A stretch of DNA of 64,000 bases. Origin: SZUA-320 sp963707875 (GTDB taxonomy: Bacteria > Gemmatimonadota > Gemmatimonadetes > Gemmatimonadales > GWC2-71-9). The stretch is taken from the NCBI GenBank assembly GCA_963707875.1, contig CAVPRU010000003.1, positions 248,001-312,000 on the forward strand, given 5' to 3'. The first letter of the stretch is position 1. Each line of letters starts with the position of its first letter. Under the pieces are notes generated by a model. That model saw only the letters and a list, made by a program, of their open reading frames with translations. It was not told the DNA's origin and ran no database searches. Below are positions 42,763-51,709 of this stretch, one piece after another. A program made the translations under genes and the position numbers.

Positions 42763-43671
42763 ATGAGCATCATCCGCATTATCGGCGTTCCCCTCGACCT
42801 GGGTCAGAATCGGCGCGGGGTGGATATGGGGCCCTCGGCTGTCCGGATCGCCAACCTCGGGCCCCGGCTCACCGCCCTCGGCCATCAGGTGCAGAACCTC
42901 GGCAACCTCGAGATTCCGGACCGGGACTCGGTGGCCATGACCTCCACCGCGATTGACTTCCTCCCGGCCATCACCGAGGTCTGCTCCCGACTCGCCACCC
43001 ACACCGCTGCGGCGATCCGGGACGGTTGCCTTCCCCTCGTCCTGGGCGGAGACCATTCGCTTTCGGCGGGGTCGGTGGCGGGCGTCTCGACGGCCTTCGC
43101 CGAACGGGGCGAGCGGATCGGCCTGATCTGGCTTGACGCTCACGGAGACATGAACACCCCCGAGACGTCACCCTCAGGTAACGTCCACGGGATGCCGGTG
43201 GCGCACCTGCTGGGTCACGGGAACCCCGGGCTGGCCGGTATTGCCAAGCCGGGCCCGGCCGTGCGGTCGGAGAACGTGGCCATTGTCGGCGCCCGTGATC
43301 TGGATTCCGGGGAGCGTGAGAACGCCCTGAAGTTCGGGTTGCGGGTCTTCACAATGCGCGACATCGACGAGCGGGGGCTCCGGGCCGTCATGACCGATGC
43401 CCTGGCCATTGCCAGCGACGGCACCGCCGGATTTCACCTGTCGACCGATGCCGACTGGATTGATCCGAGTGAGGCGCCGGGCGTGGGGACACCGGTCCGG
43501 GGGGGCGCCACCTTCCGGGAGGCCCATCTGGCGATGGAGATGATCGCGGACAGCCGGAAGATGGTCTCAATGGACCTGGTGGAGATCAATCCGGTGCTTG
43601 ACGATCACAATCACACTGCGGAACTCTGCGTCCATCTGGTCACCAGCGCACTGGGGCTCCGGATCCTCTAG
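42763..43671 (+). CDS. rocF: Arginase
   Basis: A 302-residue ureohydrolase. Mn-binding motifs are complete: LVLGGDHSLSAGSV (His), IWLDAHGDMNTPETSPSGNVHGMP (DAHxD with the arginase-type substrate loop SGNVHG) and HLSTDADWIDPSEAPGVGTPV (DxD). The GNVHGMP loop favours true arginase over agmatinase. It converts arginine to ornithine and urea. Monocistronic, divergent from tRNA-Cys. No urease or ornithine aminotransferase gene is near; proline dehydrogenase at 23.6 kb could act in the same catabolic route. Confidence 0.95.
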   Translation: MSIIRIIGVPLDLGQNRRGVDMGPSAVRIANLGPRLTALGHQVQNLGNLEIPDRDSVAMTSTAIDFLPAITEVCSRLATHTAAAIRDGCLPLVLGGDHSLSAGSVAGVSTAFAERGERIGLIWLDAHGDMNTPETSPSGNVHGMPVAHLLGHGNPGLAGIAKPGPAVRSENVAIVGARDLDSGERENALKFGLRVFTMRDIDERGLRAVMTDALAIASDGTAGFHLSTDADWIDPSEAPGVGTPVRGGATFREAHLAMEMIADSRKMVSMDLVEINPVLDDHNHTAELCVHLVTSALGLRIL

Positions 43672-43710
43672 CCGGCGTTCTTTTCCGGCAGGTCGGGGCC
43701 ACCGGGTCGT

Positions 43711-45330
43711 CTAGCGGTTCAGGATACCGGTGGTGGAGAACACCAGCCCCTTGCCGATCACCACGACCCATCCGGCTGGTTCGATCTCGTTGCCCGCCCG
43801 GTAGACCAGATCAAACCGGTTGAGGAGCAAGTCGGTTGACCGGCTGGCCCCGAACCGGAGGCCGGCGCCAAGATTCCATCCCGTCCGGACCTTGCTCCCC
43901 TGATACCAGGCGCCGCCCCAATCGACGAATCCCGCGACGCCCATATCCGCCAGCTTGAGAAAGTCCCGGAAGGCCATGTACCGGTACTCGGCCGTGGCGA
44001 AGACGCCCCGATCTCCCGAGTAGGCGTGAAGCCGGTAGCCCCGGGGTCCCAGCCCGAGCCCCAGGTCAAACTCCCCCCCGGGACGGGGATGGTGGAGCCA
44101 GCCCCCCCAGGCGTGGAACACGGCCGCATGACCCTCCGCGGGGACCGCCACCACCGTCGCGGCGGTCTGGACGCTGCCCGAATCGAGCCCGGCCGCCGTG
44201 AAGCGCCCGTGGGCGGCGAGATCGGCGTAGGCAAAGACCCGCGAACTGATCACCGCCCCGGTCCGGGCCACCAGCGCCGGGACCACCCCATGCTCGGTGA
44301 ACCCCCACCCCTGTGGCGTGAACCCCAGGCCCGCGCGGATCGTGGAACTCAGGTCGATATCCTCCTCCCGGCTGGTGTGGAACCCGCGCGTGACCATGAA
44401 CCGGGCATGCCGCCATTCGAGGCCTGCCGAGATGGCGCCATAGGTGGGGCCGGCGGCCGGGATGCTGTCGGCGGGCCCGAAGTTGTCCTGCCAGATCCGG
44501 CCCCCGAGGCCAAGGCGGAGGTACTCCCGGGCATTGGCGTGGAGTGCCCACCCGAATGAGGCGGCGAACATCCCCAGCTCCCGCTGCGCGGTATCCGAGG
44601 CGACCCGTTCTCCCCCGATGTATCGGAGGATGCGTTCATCCCGACCTTCGGCCGACACCAGCCAGGCCCGGGGAGATTCCATCCTGAGGAATGGCTGGGA
44701 AACCCGACCGGAGAGAATGCGTCCATCGGAGCGGTCGTCCAGAAAGACACCGACCCCGATCTTCCCGGCGATCAGTCGCGGCTGGCTGAACGCGATCTGA
44801 AACGCGTCTCGATCAGGATCCTTGGCATAGCTGAGCGCTAACAGGCTGGCGGTGCCCAGCAGGTTCTGCTCGACGAGGGAGACCCGCCAGGCAGTCTGGG
44901 TCCCGGTCGACCGGATGGTGAATTCCGGTGTGGTGCTCCAGGCATCCTGGGTATGGACGGTGACCGTGAGTCCTCCATCCACCCGGGTGGTATCCACCCG
45001 GACAATCCGGAAGATCCCCAGTCGACGGAGGTTGCGTTCGGTTTCGGCGACCCGGGCAGAATCGTAGGGCTCGCCGACTGCGAAAAGGAGTTCTCGCGTC
45101 ACGACTCCCGGCCGAGTCGCGATGCGAAGTCCGTTGAGCAGGCGAGGGATGAAGCTGGTCACTTCATCCTGGCCGAACACGTTTCGCCCGTCGAGGCGGA
45201 TCGCCCGGATCACCGGTGGGGTGGCCGCGACCGAATCAGGGTGCTGAGCGGACAGCCCGACCGGGTCCAGGCCGGGCAGCAGGAGGAGGCCAACCGCCAC
45301 CAGGACCATCCCGTGGCGGCGACCGGACAC
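43711..45330 (-). CDS. POTRA/BamA-like outer-membrane beta-barrel protein
   Basis: A 539-residue protein with a signal peptide (VLVAVGLLLLPGLDPVGLSA). It has a single POTRA-like domain (about residues 45-125: IRAIRLDGRNVFGQDEVTSF, ETERNLRRLGIFRIVRVDT) and a C-terminal barrel of alternating strands. Known relatives (BamA, TamA, ShlB-type) insert or secrete outer-membrane proteins; with only one visible POTRA and no named partner, the role is open. The start is GTG 45330 or ATG 45309; the former gives a better positively charged n-region. The stop of the small upstream gene lies 9 bases inside that start, so they are coupled. Confidence 0.78.
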   Translation of the reverse strand: MSGRRHGMVLVAVGLLLLPGLDPVGLSAQHPDSVAATPPVIRAIRLDGRNVFGQDEVTSFIPRLLNGLRIATRPGVVTRELLFAVGEPYDSARVAETERNLRRLGIFRIVRVDTTRVDGGLTVTVHTQDAWSTTPEFTIRSTGTQTAWRVSLVEQNLLGTASLLALSYAKDPDRDAFQIAFSQPRLIAGKIGVGVFLDDRSDGRILSGRVSQPFLRMESPRAWLVSAEGRDERILRYIGGERVASDTAQRELGMFAASFGWALHANAREYLRLGLGGRIWQDNFGPADSIPAAGPTYGAISAGLEWRHARFMVTRGFHTSREEDIDLSSTIRAGLGFTPQGWGFTEHGVVPALVARTGAVISSRVFAYADLAAHGRFTAAGLDSGSVQTAATVVAVPAEGHAAVFHAWGGWLHHPRPGGEFDLGLGLGPRGYRLHAYSGDRGVFATAEYRYMAFRDFLKLADMGVAGFVDWGGAWYQGSKVRTGWNLGAGLRFGASRSTDLLLNRFDLVYRAGNEIEPAGWVVVIGKGLVFSTTGILNR

Positions 45331-45338
45331 TCGATTGG

Positions 45339-45608
45339 TCAGGAGAGACTTTCGAGAATCTTCCAGAGCTCGATCGGGCTGAACTCGTTGAAACGGTGGG
45401 TCGTTTCCTGCTCGCTCCATTCGAGGAAGATCCAGGCGGAACTCCGGGCGGCGTCATCCGACACGAAGTGCACCCGCCCACTGACCAGATCACCGTGGGG
45501 GCGGGTTTCGAGCAGGACCCTCCAATTGATCCCCCCACGGGACAGATCGCCCATGTGGCGGCCGGTGGGGGCTTCAGCGGGAGGAGACTTGGTCGTTTCC
45601 ATAGTCAT
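45339..45608 (-). CDS. Small protein, unknown, coupled to barrel gene
   Basis: An 89-residue protein, soluble, with a Lys/Pro-rich start (ETTKSPPAEAPTGR) and a beta-rich core (NWRVLLETRPHGDLVSGRVHFVS, SAWIFLEWSEQETTHRF). It ends in a short helix (PIELWKILESLS). No family was recognised. ATG 45608 and 45602 are both possible. It ends 8 bases before the barrel gene GTG, so co-translation is likely. Confidence 0.62.
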   Translation of the reverse strand: MTMETTKSPPAEAPTGRHMGDLSRGGINWRVLLETRPHGDLVSGRVHFVSDDAARSSAWIFLEWSEQETTHRFNEFSPIELWKILESLS

Positions 45609-45698
45609 GTAGGTGTGACTAACAGATTAGCCGGAATCCGTCCCTGACGCCAGCGGTGCCCCCTGACACCCCGCATCCCGGGGCTTATCTTGCCGGCA

Positions 45699-46385
45699 AT
45701 GACGAATCAGGGATCGAGCTGTCGGACCTGTGGCGCCCCGCTCGGGCGTGGCGCGTCCTTCTGTCATCGCTGCGGTAATCGGGCTGACACCCCGAGAGCA
45801 CCGGGCGAGGGCCTGGCCTGGGCGGTGGCTGGCGGCCTGGTCGTCGTCACCCTGGTGGTGTTCCTGGCCGCCCGGAGCGGGAGCGGACCGGCGACATCCG
45901 TGGGCGGAGCACCCCAGGCCCCGGGACTCACCGGTCCCGCCCCGGACATCAGCGGCCTGTCTCCCCGGCAGCAATTCGACCGGCTCTACGAGCGGGTGAT
46001 GGCGGCCGCGGCGGAAGGGGATACCACGACGATGGTCCGGCTCAGCGAGCACGCTTTCCAGGCCTACGCGGAGCTCGACACCCTCGACGCCGACGCCGGC
46101 TACCACGCAGCGATCCTGGCCGCGCAGGTCGGGGGCTTCCCGGCCGCGCTGGCCCTGGCGGACTCGATTCTCGCGGCAGACCCGGAGCATCTTTTCGGAT
46201 ACCTCATTCGGGGAACCGTCGCGAATCTGGCGGGCGATGCCACCGCCCTGGCCACCGCCCAAACCGCCTTTCTCCGCGCTTGGCCCTCCGAATCGGCACG
46301 AGGCCGGACGGAGTACCTCGACCACCAGACCATTCTCGACCAATTCCGGCAGGAGGCCACGGCCGCCCGCCCAGGACCGCCATGA
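45699..46385 (+). CDS. Zinc-ribbon, single-pass membrane protein with TPR-like repeats
   Basis: A 228-residue protein. It has an N-terminal zinc ribbon CRTCGAPLGRGASFCHRCG (two CxxC), one transmembrane helix (LAWAVAGGLVVVTLVVFLAA, about 40-60), then an extracytoplasmic or cytoplasmic helical domain with TPR-like pairs (AFQAYAELDTLDADAGYHAAI, ALALADSILAADPEHLFGYL). It starts the chain of overlapping genes at 45.7-49.3 kb; its TGA overlaps the mqnD ATG (ATGA). The function is unknown; the ribbon plus TM plus TPR layout suggests a scaffold. Confidence 0.75.
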   Translation: MTNQGSSCRTCGAPLGRGASFCHRCGNRADTPRAPGEGLAWAVAGGLVVVTLVVFLAARSGSGPATSVGGAPQAPGLTGPAPDISGLSPRQQFDRLYERVMAAAAEGDTTTMVRLSEHAFQAYAELDTLDADAGYHAAILAAQVGGFPAALALADSILAADPEHLFGYLIRGTVANLAGDATALATAQTAFLRAWPSESARGRTEYLDHQTILDQFRQEATAARPGPP

Positions 46386-47218
46386 CCCGGACGATCCACG
46401 TCTCCCACAGCCCGGACTCCGACGACGCCTTCATGTTCTATGCGCTGGCCGAAGGACTGGTCGAGAGCCCGCTTCGTTACGTCCACGAATTGAGCGACAT
46501 CGAAAGTCTGAACCAGCGGGCCCTGCGGGGAGAACTCGAAGTCTCAGCGGTATCGATCCACGCCTACGCGCATCTGGCGGACCGCTATGCCCTGCTGTCC
46601 AGCGGCTCATCGATGGGGGACGGCTATGGGCCACGGCTGGTGTCACTGACTCCAAGGCCGGACGACCCGCGGGAGGCCATGCGCGGACGCCGGGTGGCGG
46701 TCCCCGGAAAACTGACCACCGCAGCGCTGGTGCTCCAACTCTATCAACCGGGATTCGAACCGGTCCTGATGGCCTTCGATGCCATTGAGGACGCGGTCCA
46801 GGCGGGTACGGTGGACCTGGGCCTCCTGATTCACGAAGGCCAGTTGACCTACGCCGATACCGGGCTCTTCCTGTGGGAGGATATGGGCGAGTGGTGGAAG
46901 CGGGACACCGGACTCCCCCTGCCCCTCGGCGGCAACGTGGTGCGAAGGGATCTGGGTCCGGAACTCGTTGCCCAGATTGCCCGCGACCTGAAAGCGAGTG
47001 TCGAGTATGCCCTGGCGCATCGTCAGCCCGCGCTCGACCACGCCAAGCAGTACAGCCGTGGACTGAACGACGATCGGGCCGACACCTTCGTCGGCATGTA
47101 CGTCAACCAGTGGACGGTCGACTATGGCCCGGTCGGTCGCCGGGCAGTGCAGCTGCTGCTCGATCGCGCCGCTGCCGCCGGGCTGATTCCGGCCACCCAG
47201 GTGGAGTTCGCCGGGTGA
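46382..47218 (+). CDS. mqnD: 1,4-dihydroxy-6-naphthoate synthase (futalosine pathway of menaquinone)
   Basis: A 278-residue periplasmic-binding-fold enzyme, cytoplasmic. It starts IHVSHSPDSDDAFMFYALAEG, the MqnD hallmark, and has EVSAVSIHAYAHLADRYALL, RVAVPGKLTTAALVLQLY and the catalytic His in DLGLLIHEGQLTYADTGL. It converts cyclic dehypoxanthine futalosine to 1,4-dihydroxy-6-naphthoate. Its presence implies menaquinone is made by the futalosine route in this organism. ATG overlaps the preceding TGA, and its own TGA overlaps the GTG of the HD-GYP gene, so all three are coupled. No other mqn gene is in the window. Confidence 0.94.
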   Translation: MTRTIHVSHSPDSDDAFMFYALAEGLVESPLRYVHELSDIESLNQRALRGELEVSAVSIHAYAHLADRYALLSSGSSMGDGYGPRLVSLTPRPDDPREAMRGRRVAVPGKLTTAALVLQLYQPGFEPVLMAFDAIEDAVQAGTVDLGLLIHEGQLTYADTGLFLWEDMGEWWKRDTGLPLPLGGNVVRRDLGPELVAQIARDLKASVEYALAHRQPALDHAKQYSRGLNDDRADTFVGMYVNQWTVDYGPVGRRAVQLLLDRAAAAGLIPATQVEFAG

Positions 47219-48264
47219 CCACGCCTGTCCCGCTCCGGGGATTCGATCGGGCGCCCGCCGCCGTGCTGGTGGTGTCGCCCTCGGAGCCGGTGCGGGTAAC
47301 GTTGGCGCGGATACTGGCCCACGAGCGGAGCGAGATCCTCACCGCCGACACGGCGGCCCAGGCCCTGGCCCTGGGCGGGATGCACCGGATCGCCTGCGCG
47401 GTACTGGATGACACGCTTCCCGATCTGGCGCCGGCCGGATTGGCAGCCCACCTGGGAGAACTGGAACCGGGCGCCTGCGTCCTGCTGCTGGCCGGAGACG
47501 GGGCGGCGGGTGCCGAGGACGGGCGGGTCGTGCGGCTGAACAAGCCGGTCGATCCGATCGCCCTCTGTGCGGCAGTGGACAGCGCCCTCCGCCGCTCCGA
47601 CGCCATCCGGGAAAGTCACCAGATCAACGCCTGGCTGGCCGAGGAGGTGACCTCCCGCACCGATGAGCTGCACCGGGAGCGGGAAAACCTGAAACAGTTG
47701 TCCGTCGCCACCCTGGAAGCGCTGGTCAACGCCCTCGAGGCCAAGGATCCGCACCTTCGGGGCCACTCCGCCCGGGTGGCCGACCTGGCGGGCGCCATCG
47801 CCGGGGAGATGGGACTGCCGCCCGACACCTGTAGCGCGGTCCGGACGGCCGGCCGACTGCACGACATCGGCAAGATCGGGATTCCGGAAGGGGTCCTGGC
47901 TCAGGCGGGGCCGCTGTCGGCCGAGGACTTCGAACAGATCAAACGCCACCCGATCGTGGGGGAACAGATTCTCGCTCCGCTCACCCATCTGGGGACGGTG
48001 CTCGGGTATGTTAGACACCACCACGAGCGGTGGGACGGGGCCGGTTATCCGGACGGACTGCAGGGCGAGGCGATTCCGATCGGCGCCCGGATCATAGGGG
48101 CGGTCGAAATCTACGACGCCCTGACGACCTCGCGGCCGTACCAGCGCATCATGGAGCCGGCTCAGGCGGTGGTCCGGGTCCGCGAGCTGTTCGGATCAGT
48201 GATCGACCCGACGGTCGGTGAGGCGTTGACCCGGTGTGTCGGCGGGGCCGGAGCCTCCAGTTGA
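47215..48264 (+). CDS. HD-GYP domain protein with degenerate receiver
   Basis: A 349-residue protein. The N-terminal receiver-like domain (about 15-120) keeps AVLDDTLPD and a Lys (RLNKPVD), but the acidic pair is replaced (VVSPSEP), so phosphorylation is doubtful. A coiled-coil linker leads to a full HD-GYP domain: LRGHSARVADLAGAI, LHDIGKIGIP, HHHERWDGAGYPDGL and YDALTTSRPYQR. c-di-GMP phosphodiesterase activity is likely. The start is GTG 47215 inside the mqnD stop (GTGA). The next gene starts inside its stop (TTGA). Confidence 0.87.
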   Translation: MTTPVPLRGFDRAPAAVLVVSPSEPVRVTLARILAHERSEILTADTAAQALALGGMHRIACAVLDDTLPDLAPAGLAAHLGELEPGACVLLLAGDGAAGAEDGRVVRLNKPVDPIALCAAVDSALRRSDAIRESHQINAWLAEEVTSRTDELHRERENLKQLSVATLEALVNALEAKDPHLRGHSARVADLAGAIAGEMGLPPDTCSAVRTAGRLHDIGKIGIPEGVLAQAGPLSAEDFEQIKRHPIVGEQILAPLTHLGTVLGYVRHHHERWDGAGYPDGLQGEAIPIGARIIGAVEIYDALTTSRPYQRIMEPAQAVVRVRELFGSVIDPTVGEALTRCVGGAGASS

Positions 48265-49316
48265 CCGACCGCACTGCGGTCCGGGTCCTGGTGGTAGATG
48301 ACGATGCCTCGATGGGGAGGTTGATGCGCCACCTGCTCGAGATGGAGGGATACGGCAGCGTGCAGCACGCGTGGAACGGTGAAGAAGCGAACGCGGCAGC
48401 CCAGGAGGCAGAGATCATCCTCTTGGACCAGCAGCTGCCGGACATCAAGGGGCTCGACCTGCTGCCCCGCCTGCTCGATCGGGCGAACCCGCCCAGCGTG
48501 GTCATGGTCACCGGCCACGGGAGTGAACTGCTGGCCGCGGCGGCGCTGCGACAGGGGGCTGAGGACTACCTGACCAAGGATCACACGCTGGCGGAACTGC
48601 TTCCCCGGGTGCTGGAGCGGGTCCGCCGGATGCGGGCGCTGCGGGAGGCCCTGGCCGCGGCCGAAGATGATCTGGTGGCGGCGGAGCGACTCGCGGCGGT
48701 GGGCGAACTGTCCGTGACCCTCCACCACGAGATCAACAACCCGTTGATGGCGGCGCTCTCCGAGGTCGATCTCGCGCTGCTGGAGTCGAAGCTCCCGGAG
48801 GCCACCCGCGATGGGCTGACCACGGCCAGGGAGGCCTTGCTGCTGGTCCGGGACACCGTCAGGCGCGTGGCGGGATTGCAGCGGGCCCGGTCGACCGACT
48901 ACCTCGACGGCCGACAGCGGATTGATCTCGACGAGGTCGCCCGGGAACCCTCCCCCAGGTACCGTGGGGTGGCGGTACTGGCGTCCCCGGAGCCCCAGAT
49001 GACCCGGGTGCTCACCCGGCTGCTTCGACACCAGGGATTCGAAGTGGACCGGGTCGCCAGTCTCCCCGACGCAATGAGCGCCATCGCCCGGGTTGGCGTC
49101 ACCCTGGTCGTCATCACCGCCGGTGGCGATCCGGCGGTTCCCCTCGGCGGGTTCACCCCGCCCGGCGGCCGGTCCTGGGCGCTGGTGGTGCTGGGAGGCG
49201 AGCAGGACGGCCGCGCCATCGCCGACGGCGCCGATCTCCAACTCAGTATCCCGTTCGATCCCGCCACGGTGGCGGACGAGATTCTCCGGGTGGTCCACCG
49301 CCTCCCGCAGAGCTAG
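48261..49316 (+). CDS. REC-HisKA-pseudoreceiver protein lacking a kinase ATPase domain
   Basis: A 351-residue protein starting with TTG at 48261, overlapping the previous TGA. Residues 8-120 are a full receiver (VVDDD, D56 in IILLDQQLPD, Lys in YLTKDH). A coiled coil follows, then a HisKA-type dimerisation segment with H156 (AAVGELSVTLHHEINNPL). No N, G1 or G2 box follows. Instead residues about 240-349 resemble a receiver fold (VAVLASPEPQMTRVLTRLLRHQGF) without an acceptor Asp or Lys. It could be a phosphotransfer hub that takes phosphate from a partner kinase in trans, or a decayed hybrid kinase. Confidence 0.82.
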   Translation: MTDRTAVRVLVVDDDASMGRLMRHLLEMEGYGSVQHAWNGEEANAAAQEAEIILLDQQLPDIKGLDLLPRLLDRANPPSVVMVTGHGSELLAAAALRQGAEDYLTKDHTLAELLPRVLERVRRMRALREALAAAEDDLVAAERLAAVGELSVTLHHEINNPLMAALSEVDLALLESKLPEATRDGLTTAREALLLVRDTVRRVAGLQRARSTDYLDGRQRIDLDEVAREPSPRYRGVAVLASPEPQMTRVLTRLLRHQGFEVDRVASLPDAMSAIARVGVTLVVITAGGDPAVPLGGFTPPGGRSWALVVLGGEQDGRAIADGADLQLSIPFDPATVADEILRVVHRLPQS

Positions 49317-50332
49317 ACTGCCGACTCCCCCGCTTCAGCCTTGGCGAACTGGTACCCCATGCCCTTCAGCCGGCTGATCCGGAGTCGGAGGGGAGGGTGG
49401 GACGCGAACAGGTTGCCCAACGCCCCCTCCCGGTCGGCGATCCGACGCTCGGCCGGGTCCACGATGCACATGTGCGCGACACCGCGGGCAATCGACTTGG
49501 TGGACTCGGTGGCCCCGTCGATCCGGGCCAGGGCCCGGGCCAGGGCCTCGGGGTTCCGGGTGAACTGAGCCCCGGTCGCATCGGCCAGGTACTCCCGCTT
49601 CCGGCTCACCGCCATCGCCAGGAGCCTGGCGATGAGGGGCGCCACCACGAGGGAGATCAGCCAGAGGACGAACACCAGCACGGCGATCGGCGCGCCACCA
49701 CCCCCATCGCGCCTGCCGCCACCGCGGCGACGGCTTCCGGAACCCATGAACCGCTGCATCGTGTCCGACATGAGCGCGATGGTGCCCACCATGGCGGCCA
49801 TCAGGGTCATGAGACGCACGTCAAAATTCCGGATATGTGCCATCTCGTGGGCGACCACGCCCTGCAGTTCATCCCGATCGAGGCCCGCCAGGAGTCCCGA
49901 AGTCACCGCAATGTGAGCCTCGCCGGGCCCCTTGCCCGTCGCGAAGGCGTTGGGATCGGCGTCGGGAACGATCCAGATTCGGGGTCGAGGCAGCCCCGAA
50001 GCGATCGCCATCTCCTCGACCACGTTCACCAGCCGGCGCTGGGCCTCGTCCCCGGGCTCGAGCAATTCCCAGGCGCCGGTGGCGCCCAGCACCCGGTACG
50101 CGCCCCGCTGCCACGAGTACCAGGCGACCCCCCCGGCCATCGCGGTGGTGAGGAGTCCCAGAAACGGGACCAGATGGCGGTAGCCCGCGTCCGGGGCCTC
50201 CCGGGTGGCCAGATACCAGCTCAGGTCCCCCCCGAACCCGATCCAGGCGAAGAGCAGAACGAAACCGGCGACCAGCAGCGCTGATCGCCGGCGATTGGCG
50301 AGCTGTTGGGAGAAAAGGTCGTTCCCGCTCAC
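49313..50332 (-). CDS. M48-family membrane metalloprotease, HtpX-like
   Basis: A 339-residue protein with two N-terminal and two central transmembrane helices. The zinc motif is VVAHEMAHIRNFDVR, with the third ligand Glu in REYLADATGA. A Gly/Arg-rich loop (SRRRGGGRRDGGGG) precedes helix 3. HtpX-type proteases degrade misfolded membrane proteins. It starts with GTG 50332 overlapping the lemA stop (GTGA), so LemA and this protease form a coupled pair, a combination seen in many bacteria. Confidence 0.92.
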   Translation of the reverse strand: MSGNDLFSQQLANRRRSALLVAGFVLLFAWIGFGGDLSWYLATREAPDAGYRHLVPFLGLLTTAMAGGVAWYSWQRGAYRVLGATGAWELLEPGDEAQRRLVNVVEEMAIASGLPRPRIWIVPDADPNAFATGKGPGEAHIAVTSGLLAGLDRDELQGVVAHEMAHIRNFDVRLMTLMAAMVGTIALMSDTMQRFMGSGSRRRGGGRRDGGGGAPIAVLVFVLWLISLVVAPLIARLLAMAVSRKREYLADATGAQFTRNPEALARALARIDGATESTKSIARGVAHMCIVDPAERRIADREGALGNLFASHPPLRLRISRLKGMGYQFAKAEAGESAV

Positions 50333-50910
50333 GCCGGGGGAAGATCGCGCCGGCCACCACCCAGATCGACCGTGGGGACCGCCCGTTCGGCGGCGTCCTC
50401 GATCATCCAGAGGTCGGCCGGCGAAGCCTTCGCGATCCCCACCAGCAGGTTGGTGGGAAATTGCGCCTGCCGGGTGTTGTACTGGGTCGCCACGTCGTTG
50501 TAGAGCTGCCGGGAAAAGGCGATCTTGTTCTCGGTACTGCCCAGTTCCTCCTGCAGCCCGGCGATGTTGCTGGTGGCCTTGATGCTGGGATAGGCCTCGG
50601 CCAGCGCGAACAGCCTCCCGAGCGCCTGGCTCAACTCCCCCTCGGCCTTGGCGGTGGCGGCGACGCCGTGGGCGCTCGCCGCCCGGTTCCGGGCCGAAAT
50701 CACCGCCTCGAGGGTGCCCTTCTCATGCTCCATTGCTCCCTTGACCGCGTTGACCAGGTTGGGAATCAGGTCGTGCCGGCGCTTGAGCTGAACGTCGATC
50801 TGCTTCCAGGCGTTGACCACCTGGTTCTTCAACGCGACCAGACCGTTGTAGGCCCCGATCCCCCACAACCCGACTACCACCAGCGCAATCACCAGCAGAA
50901 TGCCACCCAT
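50329..50910 (-). CDS. LemA family protein
   Basis: A 193-residue protein with one N-terminal transmembrane helix (GGILLVIALVVVGLWGIG) and a long antiparallel helical bundle. It carries family signatures YNGLVALKNQVVNAWKQIDVQLKRRHDLIPNLVNAVKG, YPSIKATSNIAGLQEELGSTENKIAFSRQLYND and Tyr/Asn pairs. I chose ATG 50910, 7 bases after GGGAGG; the ATG two codons earlier is too close to it. The role of LemA proteins is not settled. The downstream HtpX-like protease overlaps its stop. Confidence 0.92.
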   Translation of the reverse strand: MGGILLVIALVVVGLWGIGAYNGLVALKNQVVNAWKQIDVQLKRRHDLIPNLVNAVKGAMEHEKGTLEAVISARNRAASAHGVAATAKAEGELSQALGRLFALAEAYPSIKATSNIAGLQEELGSTENKIAFSRQLYNDVATQYNTRQAQFPTNLLVGIAKASPADLWMIEDAAERAVPTVDLGGGRRDLPPA

Positions 50911-50951
50911 GGCCATGCCTCCCAGGAAATGGAATGACGTGTCGGGACGGG

Positions 50952-51611
50952 TCAGCGACCCGTCACCTGATCTCCCAACGCGCGCAGCGCCTCGGCGACT
51001 ACCCGGATGACGGTGTCATCAGAGGCGGTCTGCGGAAAGAGCGGATGGGTCACCTCGAGCGCCAGTTCCACCCCCGGGGCAATCGTCAGACGCCGGACCA
51101 GGACACTCCTGGTTCCCTGCACCGGGAGCGACATGACCGGATCCGGGGTCGGGCGGAGGGCCCGGGCGGTCCGCCCCCTCGGGCCCCTGCCGGCACCGAG
51201 GGGACCCAGTTCCTCGGGCCCGGGAAGCCCGGGGCCGAGGGAGGCCGCGACCCGTCGCTCCACGGCGTCTCCCGTCAACTCGGCGAATTCATGGCCCACC
51301 TGCTCGAGCGAAGCGCCTTCCATCTGCCGGAGCTTGATCGCCAGGATCTGCAACAGGTGTCGGTAGCGATAGACCGCGGCGGTCCCCCGCCCATCGGGCG
51401 CCTCGACCAGGCCCTTCGCCACATAGAACCGGATGGTCCGCTCGGTGGGCCGCGACCCGGCGGCGGCGTTGACCGGGACCACTGCTGCCGCTTCGAGCAG
51501 GGTACCGGTCAGCGCCGACAGGTCACGCAGGCCCCAGGGGGCAAGCGCGTGGTAGCTCCTCAGGGTATCGAGCGGGTCGCGCCCTGAGGAAACGGCTCGG
51601 GGCAAGGTCAT
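50952..51611 (-). CDS. MerR-like transcriptional regulator with unusual N-terminal extension
   Basis: A 219-residue protein. A MerR-type winged HTH appears only from about residue 55: RPTERTIRFYVAKGLVEAPD, then AAVYRYRHLLQILAIKLRQMEGASLEQV. The first 50 residues (LDTLRSYHALAPWGLRDLSALTG) are not part of the usual domain. The C-terminal part (VRRLTIAPGVELALEVTHPLF) is beta-rich and may bind a ligand or mediate contacts. No cysteine is available for metal sensing. It lies upstream of lemA-htpX on the same strand, 41 bases away, so it may regulate or be co-transcribed with them. Confidence 0.78.
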   Translation of the reverse strand: MTLPRAVSSGRDPLDTLRSYHALAPWGLRDLSALTGTLLEAAAVVPVNAAAGSRPTERTIRFYVAKGLVEAPDGRGTAAVYRYRHLLQILAIKLRQMEGASLEQVGHEFAELTGDAVERRVAASLGPGLPGPEELGPLGAGRGPRGRTARALRPTPDPVMSLPVQGTRSVLVRRLTIAPGVELALEVTHPLFPQTASDDTVIRVVAEALRALGDQVTGR

Positions 51612-51709
51612 GCTCAATGATAACGCACGCGGTTCCAAGTCGCGTCAACCGACCCTCCACCGCGCGATTCGGATTATCTCCCCGACCGTGGTACCCGCCA
51701 GTGTAGCCG

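Noticed and set aside
43672..43710. Short inverted repeat GCCGG/CCGGC between arginase and the barrel gene
   Set aside because: Only 5 bp of stem, no T-run on a suitable side; not enough to call a terminator.
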